From: Lachnospiraceae bacterium
Lineage (GTDB): Bacteria > Bacillota > Clostridia > Lachnospirales > Lachnospiraceae
NCBI GenBank assembly: GCA_021203305.1
Contig: JAJQBK010000061.1
Coordinates: forward strand, 1-56,180
Direction: 5' to 3'
Length of the DNA stretch: 56,180 nucleotides
The notes below the pieces were generated by a model. That model made no database searches. It was given only the letters and a program-made list of their open reading frames with translations, and had not been told where the DNA came from. A program made the position numbers and the translations under genes. Of the stretch, positions 1-5,980 are shown piece by piece. How positions within the stretch are numbered: the stretch's first letter is position 1; each line of letters begins with the position of its first letter.

Positions 1-9
1 AGGATTTAT

Positions 10-1053
10 ATGAATAAGATCATAGCTGCATTTGATAATAAAAAGGCGTTTATAATAACATATTATAATTCATATAATTATGGAGCCTTTCTACAAGCCT
101 TTGCATTACAGGAATTTTTGAAATCCAATAATGTAGATGCCTTTATTTGGAAATTTGATTCTATAAGTGCTAAGGTCTTCGGGCGCGTTTATAGTTTGCT
201 TAAGCCATCCAAAACAACGCCTGAACAATTAAATTATACAAGAGGAAAGAAGGAGTCAATAATTTCGGCGCAAAAGTATCTTAATTTGAGGAATAGACTT
301 GAAAAATCAGATTTGATAATACTTGGAAGTGATGAAATATGGAATGTGAAAAATTTGGGTGCTTCCCATGATTACTTTATGTTTAAAAAGCAGAAATTGG
401 CAAAGAAGACGATATCATATGCCGCTTGTGCAGGTAACACAGGTGAAGAACTATTAAAAAAATGGCCTTGTGCCTATAAGGGAATCAAAAGCCTGGATGG
501 AGTTTCCGTTAGAGATGAAAAAACTTTGGATATCGTTAAGTCATTCGGAAGGAGAGATGCGGTTATATTAATAGATCCGACATTTCTTATTGATTTCACA
601 AAATATTTGCCGTATATTTCTATTTCGCAACCATATCTTTTTGTATATTCATATGGCCTGAAAGCAGAAGAAATTCTGGCAATAAAAAAATTTGCAATCG
701 AAAATAATTTAAAAACGGTTGCTACCGGATGCTATAGCCCTTGGGCAGATGAAAATCCGACACCAGATCCTTTCGAGTGGGTTGCGTTAGTTAAAAATAG
801 CGAGTTAGTTATTACTTCTACATTTCATGGCACTGCGTTGTCTATACAGCAAAATGTACGTTTTGCTGTGCTAAACAGGAGTTCACACAAGATTGAATCT
901 CTGCTAAACAGATTTCAACTGTTAAATAGAATGCTTACATCTGAGACTTCATTGGATTATTTGGCCTCTCACGATATTGACTATAAAACGATTAATGATC
1001 AGGTACATTTTGAGCAAAAAAAATCGCATGAATTTATAATGAAATTTCTATAG
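10..1053 (+). CDS. polysaccharide pyruvyl transferase family protein
   Basis: This 347-residue protein fits the polysaccharide pyruvyl transferase family (CsaB/WcaK-like), which adds ketal pyruvate to sugars of cell-surface polymers. Visible family marks are GSDEIWN near residue 107, DPTFLID near 189 and TSTFHGTALSI near 271. The start is an ATG preceded by AGGA. The gene is clearly more AT-rich than the genes after miaB, which is common for polysaccharide clusters and suggests transfer. It is followed after 12 bases by the FrhB-type gene, a pairing often seen in Firmicute polysaccharide loci. The family is secure; the sugar substrate cannot be told. Confidence 0.85.
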   Translation: MNKIIAAFDNKKAFIITYYNSYNYGAFLQAFALQEFLKSNNVDAFIWKFDSISAKVFGRVYSLLKPSKTTPEQLNYTRGKKESIISAQKYLNLRNRLEKSDLIILGSDEIWNVKNLGASHDYFMFKKQKLAKKTISYAACAGNTGEELLKKWPCAYKGIKSLDGVSVRDEKTLDIVKSFGRRDAVILIDPTFLIDFTKYLPYISISQPYLFVYSYGLKAEEILAIKKFAIENNLKTVATGCYSPWADENPTPDPFEWVALVKNSELVITSTFHGTALSIQQNVRFAVLNRSSHKIESLLNRFQLLNRMLTSETSLDYLASHDIDYKTINDQVHFEQKKSHEFIMKFL

Positions 1054-1065
1054 GAGGGCGGCATA

Positions 1066-2052
1066 ATGGAGGGTGTCAATAGACCAAATGGTATTACAAG
1101 ACCGGAAGTTTACGCTGTCAGGCATCAGGATGAGTCAATACGAGCGGCATCTCGTTCCGGAGGGATTTTCACAGCACTGTCTGACTTGGTTTTGGAAAGC
1201 GGCGGTATTGTGTATGGCTGTGTGCTTACCGAAGATTTCAGAGCGGTCCATATCAGAGCGGATAGCGCAGACCTACGCAATCAGATGCGCGGCTCTAAAT
1301 ATATCCAGAGCGAGCAGGGTGATACATATAAGAACGTTAAGTTGGATCTGGATGCAGGAAATAGTGTCCTTTTCTCCGGGACATCCTGCCAGATTGCTGG
1401 ACTACGAGGTTTCCTTGGCCGGGAATATGAAAATTTGATTTGTGTTGATATTGTTTGTCACGGGGTGCCGAGCAAGAAAGTGTGGATGAAGTATTTGGAA
1501 TGGCAGGAGAAAAAGACTGGCAAAAAAATCGTAGCTGTTGATTTCAGAGACAAAGGGACTTTCGGCTGGGGAGCACATACTGAAACACTGACTATGGATG
1601 ATGGGAGTAAAGTGAGCAGTCAGGTATTCAGGACGTTGTTTTATGGACATACGGTGTTAAGGCCATGTTGTTATGAGTGCCCTTACAAAGATGTGATGCA
1701 TCCAGGAGACATTACTATTGCGGACTATTGGGGCATTGAGAAAGCTGCACCGGAGTTTGATGACAATAAAGGTGTCTCTCTGGTGCTGATTAATACCGAT
1801 AAGGGAATCAGGGATTTTGCTGAATGCAAGGAGAAACTTGTCTGGAAGAAAACCAGAATTGAAGATAGTATGCAGCCGCCATTGAAAGCCCCGTTTCCGC
1901 GGCCAGCAAACAGGGATGCATTCTGGAGTGATTTCAATGATGATGATTTTGATGTGGTCGCCAAACGATATGGAGGTTACGGATGCTTGAATACAATAAA
2001 GAAAAAAGCAAGAGGTTTGAAAAGGCGAGTTACGAAAATCGTGAAAGGGTGA
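1066..2052 (+). CDS. FrhB-type (coenzyme F420 hydrogenase/dehydrogenase beta subunit C-terminal) protein lacking its ferredoxin domain
   Basis: The 328-residue product matches the FrhB C-terminal domain: SRSGGIFTAL near residue 30, RGSKYIQS near 75, LFSGTSCQIAGL near 105, CHGVPS near 130 and the Cys-rich CCYECPYKDVMHPGDITIAD region near 200. Related proteins in polysaccharide clusters normally begin with two 4Fe-4S motifs of about 60 residues. Here the protein starts exactly after that point, and the ferredoxin part is encoded downstream at 2058-2276. An AGGAGGG ribosome site precedes the ATG. The physiological reaction is unknown; in this context it probably reduces or modifies a sugar intermediate. 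Confidence 0.8.
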   Translation: MEGVNRPNGITRPEVYAVRHQDESIRAASRSGGIFTALSDLVLESGGIVYGCVLTEDFRAVHIRADSADLRNQMRGSKYIQSEQGDTYKNVKLDLDAGNSVLFSGTSCQIAGLRGFLGREYENLICVDIVCHGVPSKKVWMKYLEWQEKKTGKKIVAVDFRDKGTFGWGAHTETLTMDDGSKVSSQVFRTLFYGHTVLRPCCYECPYKDVMHPGDITIADYWGIEKAAPEFDDNKGVSLVLINTDKGIRDFAECKEKLVWKKTRIEDSMQPPLKAPFPRPANRDAFWSDFNDDDFDVVAKRYGGYGCLNTIKKKARGLKRRVTKIVKG

Positions 2053-2057
2053 ATGCA

Positions 2058-2276
2058 ATGGACAGACAGCCACCAAAATTATATAACAAAAAAGAAGAAT
2101 GCTGTGGATGTACAGCCTGCTATGCGGTTTGTCCCATGGATGCTATCCCTATGGTTGAAGATGAAGAAGGATTTCTTTACCCGTTAATTGACGTAGAGAA
2201 ATGTATCCGTTGCTATAAATGTTTGTCTGTGTGCGCATTTAAAGAAATGCAGAGGGAGAAAGGGTATTTGAAATAA
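2058..2276 (+). CDS. small 2x[4Fe-4S] ferredoxin-domain protein
   Basis: The 72-residue product carries two ferredoxin motifs, CCGCTACYAVCP near residues 15-26 and CIRCYKCLSVC near 51-61, enough for two 4Fe-4S clusters. The sequence equals the usual N-terminal domain of FrhB-type polysaccharide proteins, including the DEEGFLYPLID segment between the motifs. I chose the ATG at 2058 because GAAAGGGTGA lies just ahead and it starts right after the FrhB stop; an in-frame start at 1983 would overlap that gene by 70 bases. It may be a separate electron-transfer subunit for the gene upstream, or the truncated start of a second full-length paralogue. Confidence 0.7.
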   Translation: MDRQPPKLYNKKEECCGCTACYAVCPMDAIPMVEDEEGFLYPLIDVEKCIRCYKCLSVCAFKEMQREKGYLK

Positions 2277-2333
2277 AATGGGTTAAAGTGACCTGACTGC
2301 AGAGAAAGACAGTTTTCCACAGGTGTTATTTAT

Positions 2334-3377
2334 TTAATTTCGAGTGTAAAATGTCCCTTTCCCTTTGCCATGTCTCATCAAAAACCCTTCGTCTACGAGT
2401 TTTTTCAGCGAATTTTCTACGGACGCCTTTCCGATACTGGGAACAAGCTCCATAACCTCGCTCTTTGTGAATTTCCCGATTTTCTCAGTCGTCGCAATTC
2501 TGACCAGTTCGATAGCTGGCAGTCTCTCGTCCATAAGGCTGACCCGGTTTTCAAAATCGCGGTAAGCCGAAAGCACAACTCCTAAAATGTATTTGACAAA
2601 TGATATGGGATCGTTTTTTCCTTCGTGCCAGTTTACACCGGCTTGCTCAAGCACATTGTAATAAGTGGCTTTTGTCTTTTCAATCTTGCTTTCAATGCTG
2701 ATATAGCGTCCAACGACATAGCCGCACTGGCAAAGAAGGAGCGTGGTCAGAAGTCTCGACATTCTGCCGTTGCCGTCGTTGAATGGATGGATGCAAAGAA
2801 AGTCATTGATGAAAATAGGGATCAATACGAGCGGGTCAACAGTGCAGGCATCGATTGCCTGGTTGAAGCATGCACAGATAGCATCAATCGCGTCCGGTGT
2901 TTCATATGGGGCAAGAGGCATGAAGCGGACAAACTGCGTACCATCTGCGTGTGTTTCGGCAATGAAATTCTGAGTGTTTTTGAACCTCCCACCGATGGAT
3001 TTCTCAGAATACTTGTACAAATCCCTGTGCAATTGCAGAATGTATGATGCACGGATTGGGATGTACTCGTAATTTTCATGGATGGTGTTCAACACATCAC
3101 GATACCCAAGAATCTCCTCCTCATCCCGATTGCGGGGTGTGGTTTTTTCGCTGCAGAGCTGCTGTATCCTGGTGTTGGTAGTCACGATTCCTTCAATCTT
3201 ATTGGATGCCTCGGTGCTTTGGATTTTTGCGATTTCCACCAGCTTATCAAGGACTGCCGGCTTCTGTTTCAAAAACATTTCCTGGCGTCCTTTGAACTCG
3301 TGTATCTGTGCAACAAGCCCCAGCGTCTCGCTGTCCCACTGCCTTGATGCAAGCTGCGTGTAATCAAATGTTCTCAT
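2334..3377 (-). CDS. Fic family protein (AMP-transferase type) with C-terminal winged helix
   Basis: Fic enzymes transfer AMP or other phosphates from nucleotides to protein hydroxyls. The catalytic motif HPFNDGNGRMSR is intact at residues 197-208. The N-terminal inhibitory-helix motif S-N-K-I-E-G sits at 58-63, so this is a class II, self-inhibited Fic. Residues from about 285 to the end look like a winged-helix DNA-binding domain (KFTKSEVMELVP, then ASVENSLKKLVDEGFL). The start ATG has AGAAGGGAA upstream. A consensus promoter and an array of TTAGG-type sites lie directly upstream, which fits self-regulation through the winged helix. Its target is unknown. Confidence 0.9.
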   Translation of the reverse strand: MRTFDYTQLASRQWDSETLGLVAQIHEFKGRQEMFLKQKPAVLDKLVEIAKIQSTEASNKIEGIVTTNTRIQQLCSEKTTPRNRDEEEILGYRDVLNTIHENYEYIPIRASYILQLHRDLYKYSEKSIGGRFKNTQNFIAETHADGTQFVRFMPLAPYETPDAIDAICACFNQAIDACTVDPLVLIPIFINDFLCIHPFNDGNGRMSRLLTTLLLCQCGYVVGRYISIESKIEKTKATYYNVLEQAGVNWHEGKNDPISFVKYILGVVLSAYRDFENRVSLMDERLPAIELVRIATTEKIGKFTKSEVMELVPSIGKASVENSLKKLVDEGFLMRHGKGKGTFYTRN

Positions 3378-3410
3378 CGGGTTCCCTTCTTTCTGTTACA
3401 ATATTCTATA

Positions 3411-3552
3411 CGCCTAATTATAGAGCAAATTTAGGGGAAAGTCAAGACGGTTAGGAGAATAATCTCCTAAATAAGATACAAAATTAGGAGAAAGAGTTTT
3501 CCGTTAGGCGAATAATAGTATACACGTGTGAGGAAGAGACTATTCAGGAGAA
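3411..3552. promoter_or_regulatory. fic promoter with array of TTAGGNGAA operator-like sites
   Basis: Reading the minus strand, TTGACT (3445-3440) and TATAAT (3422-3417) are separated by 17 bases, a near-perfect sigma-70 promoter for fic. Copies of TTAGG(A/C/G)GAA surround it: minus strand at 3417-3411, plus strand at 3431, 3451, 3484, 3504 and a weaker copy at 3544, plus a minus copy at 3470-3461 that forms a palindrome with 3451. The same-strand starts are 20, 33, 20 and 40 bases apart. One site lies in the spacer, one overlaps the -10 and the palindrome abuts the -35, the geometry of a repressor. The binding protein is not known; the Fic winged helix is the simplest guess. Confidence 0.65.
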
Positions 3553-3620
3553 GGTTGTTAGTCGCCACAGTCTGCATATTCCCTGTCGTAGATGATGGCT
3601 CAAAATATTTTTGATACTGG

Positions 3621-3649
3621 TTGACTTCATTCCCTTTTCTGAGTATAAT
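3621..3649 (+). promoter_or_regulatory. consensus promoter for the structured RNA
   Basis: TTGACT at 3621-3626 and TATAAT at 3644-3649 have a 17-base spacer. No protein gene with a ribosome site starts for 200 bases downstream; a terminator closes the unit at about 3827, so the promoter seems to serve a short noncoding transcript. Confidence 0.7.
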
Positions 3650-3655
3650 ATAAAT

Positions 3656-3828
3656 GAAGACAGAGATGCCTTCCGTGCGGCGGCACGATAAAGCTGTACT
3701 GCACATGGGGCAGGGTAAAACCCATGGCGAATAGGCGTTCGGTAGGATACCGGGGCTGACGGCCAGCATTATAACACGCGACTATAGTGAAAAGGCGGGC
3801 GGTATTTATATCGCCCGCTATTTTTTTG
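3656..3828 (+). ncRNA. candidate structured noncoding RNA (unidentified) ending in a terminator
   Basis: A transcript of about 170 nt is predicted from the promoter at 3621 to the T-run at 3821-3827. It contains several clear hairpins: CGTGC-GGCG-GCACG, CATGGG-11 nt-CCCATG, CGGTA-GGA-TACCG and GCTG-ACGGC-CAGC. These could be closed by a weak GATGC/GCATT outer pairing into a multibranch fold. I compared it by eye with SRP RNA, 6S, RNase P, tmRNA and common riboswitches and found no match. It may be an independent small RNA, a leader with an attenuator for the gene at 3855, or an RNA antitoxin. Confidence 0.5.
3795..3827 (+). terminator. rho-independent terminator
   Basis: GCGGGCG (3795-3801) pairs with CGCCCGC (3812-3818), followed by TATTTTTTT. 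It lies 28 bases before the ATG of the PBECR4-like gene, so that gene would need read-through, antitermination or its own start. Confidence 0.8.
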
Positions 3829-3854
3829 CTATAATTGCCGGAGAAGGATGAACC

Positions 3855-4163
3855 ATGGGTAAGATACAGGATAAAGCTAAAATCGTAGAAACGATTATTA
3901 AGGCAGCGGCGGAATATAAAGCAAAGATGGTTGGACATTCGTTCTTATATGTTTTTGAAGGGCGGTCAATTGAAGTAGTGTATAGGACAAAGGATTTCAT
4001 GCATCTGACAGGGGTAGACACTAATTCCTCTGCTGAGCAGTTTTTTAAAGATGCAATACGGGGAAAACTGCAACCGAAACAGATTTTCTTTAGTGCACGA
4101 CATCCTTATGATTTATGTTCGAAGAAGATGACGCAGTTAGGTGTAATTAATGAACATGATTGA
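3855..4163 (+). CDS. PBECR4-like nuclease-domain protein, probably C-terminally truncated
   Basis: The 102-residue product resembles the PBECR4 group (phage Barnase/EndoU/ColicinE5/D/RelE-like nuclease 4): FLYVFEGRSIEVVYRTKDFMHL at residues 28-49, then SAEQFFKDAIRGKL and QIFFSARHPYDLCSKKM. From memory, family members run on for roughly 50 more residues after the KKM segment, whereas this one stops at 4161-4163, so it may be a truncated, inactive copy. AGAAGGA precedes the ATG. The gene directly follows a promoter-RNA-terminator unit. Codons are AT-rich compared with miaB. The family call rests on recall of sequence patterns and is moderate. Confidence 0.55.
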   Translation: MGKIQDKAKIVETIIKAAAEYKAKMVGHSFLYVFEGRSIEVVYRTKDFMHLTGVDTNSSAEQFFKDAIRGKLQPKQIFFSARHPYDLCSKKMTQLGVINEHD

Positions 4164-4486
4164 GGTGAAGGAATACTTTCTTTGACCGTCAATTGAACAA
4201 TTGGCTGCATATGTATCTGTACAAGAGAAATTATCCGAACATGGTCGAACATGGCAGGTTGTAAAATGCAGGAAATAAGGCTTGCAATTTCAGTCTGTTG
4301 ACAGTAAAATGAGAAACGACTTAAATTGCCGGCCCAATCTATCAGAGCGTGACAGGCATAACTGCCGCGCTTTTTGCGTTGTGCAAATATGGCTGGCTCA
4401 GGGAACTGCCGCCAACGGTTCCTGAAATTCTGACAAAGTCCGCAAAGCGCACAACCGGCATTATCATTTATAAAAGGAATCCTTGC
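4156..4486 (+). other. gene-poor stretch with coding remnants and a weak promoter
   Basis: A short frame from ATG 4156 reads nine codons, a TGA at 4183-4185, then 30 more codons to TAA at 4276-4278. This looks like a small decayed gene. A tandem CGAACATGG duplication sits near 4230. TTGACA (4298-4303), 17 bases, TTAAAT (4321-4326) is a possible promoter for miaB-mutS. From 4349 to 4486 a reading frame runs into miaB, but its residues do not match MiaB, so it is more likely a remnant of another gene fused by chance. Confidence 0.35.
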
Positions 4487-5980
4487 ATGGCATTATATGT
4501 AAATAAAGAAAACGCCGATGAAGCGGCGTCATTGATAGAACAGATTGATGTCCACGGCCCTGTGCCGGCGGACGAGACGAAACGTCAGTATTATTTTATG
4601 GCGAAGGTCCGAAAGCATGTGGAGGCGCTGGCCGAAGAGCTGGGGAGAAAGCCCGGCTGCTGCGTGGTCACCTTCGGCTGTCAGATGAACGCCCGGGACA
4701 GCGAGAAGCTGGCCGGGATATTGCAGCTGGTGGGTTACGATATTGTGGAGACGGAGCGGACGGATTTCGTGATTTATAATACCTGCACCGTCCGGGACAA
4801 CGCCAATCAGCGGGTGTATGGCCGTCTGGGCGAGTTAAAGCGCTATAAGCGCGCCAATCCGCGGATGAAAATCGCCCTCTGCGGCTGCATGATGCAGGAG
4901 CCCGCCGTTATTGAGAGGCTGCAGAAGAGCTATCGCTTTGTGGATCTGATTTTCGGGACCCACAATCTTTTTAAATTTCCGGAGCTGTTAAACTCCATGT
5001 TTGAGAGCGAAGGAAGCATGATCATCGACATCTGGAAGGACACGGACCAGATTGTGGAGGATCTGCCGGTGGAGCGCAAATATCCCTTTAAATCCGGCAT
5101 CAATATCATGTTTGGCTGCAATAATTTCTGCACCTACTGCATTGTCCCCTATGTTCGGGGCCGGGAGCGCAGCCGCAGGCCGGAGGATATTATCGCGGAG
5201 ATCGAGGCGCTTGTGGCGGACGGCGTAGTGGAGATCATGCTCTTAGGGCAGAACGTGAACAGCTATGGCAAAAATCTGGACCAACCCATCACCTTCGCCC
5301 AGCTGCTGGAGCGGGTAGAGCAAATCGAGGGCCTTGAGCGCATCCGCTTCATGACCTCCCATCCAAAGGATTTATCCGATGAGCTTATTGAGGTGATGGC
5401 AAAATCAAAGAAAATCTGCCGTCATCTGCATCTGCCCCTACAGTCCGGCTCCACCAGGATTTTAAAGGCCATGAACCGGGTTTACACAAAGGAATCCTAT
5501 CTGGAGCTGGCGGCGAAAATCCGGGAGAAAGTTCCGGACATGGCCATCTCCACGGATATTATTGTGGGCTTCCCCGGAGAGACTTATGAGGACGTGCTGG
5601 ACACGATCGATGTCATTGAAAAGGTGCGGTATGACAACGCCTTTACCTTTATTTACTCCAAACGCACAGGGACACCCGCCGCTTCCATGGAAAATCAGGT
5701 GCCGGATGATGTGGTGAAAAAGCATTTTGACCTGGTGCTGCAGAAGGTGCAGGAGGTTTCCAGAGAGCGGATCCGGCAGTATGAGGGGCAGACCGTGGAG
5801 GTTCTTGTGGAAGAGAAAAACGGACAGGATGAGCGTCTTCTGACCGGCAGAATGTCCAACAATACGCTGGTTCATTTTCCGGGCACGGAGGACCTGATCG
5901 GAAAGCTGATTATGGTCCGGCTTGTCAGGTGCCTGGGATTTTATTACATGGGAGAACAGGTGGCAAAAGAGAATGGCTGA
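4487..5980 (+). CDS. miaB: tRNA-2-methylthio-N6-dimethylallyladenosine synthase MiaB
   Basis: This radical SAM methylthiotransferase adds a methylthio group to i6A37 of tRNAs. The 497-residue protein has the N-terminal cluster cysteines (TFGCQMNARDSEKL, YNTCTVRDNANQ, LCGCMMQEP), the radical SAM motif in GCNNFCTYCIVPYVRGRERSR, and a C-terminal TRAM domain. The start at 4487 is chosen because AAAGGA lies 8 bases ahead and the 46 extra codons upstream are unlike MiaB. The stop overlaps the mutS start by 8 bases. MiaA, which makes its substrate, is encoded nearby at 11188. Confidence 0.95.
   Translation: MALYVNKENADEAASLIEQIDVHGPVPADETKRQYYFMAKVRKHVEALAEELGRKPGCCVVTFGCQMNARDSEKLAGILQLVGYDIVETERTDFVIYNTCTVRDNANQRVYGRLGELKRYKRANPRMKIALCGCMMQEPAVIERLQKSYRFVDLIFGTHNLFKFPELLNSMFESEGSMIIDIWKDTDQIVEDLPVERKYPFKSGINIMFGCNNFCTYCIVPYVRGRERSRRPEDIIAEIEALVADGVVEIMLLGQNVNSYGKNLDQPITFAQLLERVEQIEGLERIRFMTSHPKDLSDELIEVMAKSKKICRHLHLPLQSGSTRILKAMNRVYTKESYLELAAKIREKVPDMAISTDIIVGFPGETYEDVLDTIDVIEKVRYDNAFTFIYSKRTGTPAASMENQVPDDVVKKHFDLVLQKVQEVSRERIRQYEGQTVEVLVEEKNGQDERLLTGRMSNNTLVHFPGTEDLIGKLIMVRLVRCLGFYYMGEQVAKENG

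Noticed and set aside
4183-4185. TGA read as selenocysteine in a small gene
   Set aside because: No SECIS-type hairpin is evident and the frame looks like a decayed fragment.
4349-4486. 46-residue N-terminal extension of MiaB
   Set aside because: It does not match MiaB and the ATG at 4487 has a good ribosome site.
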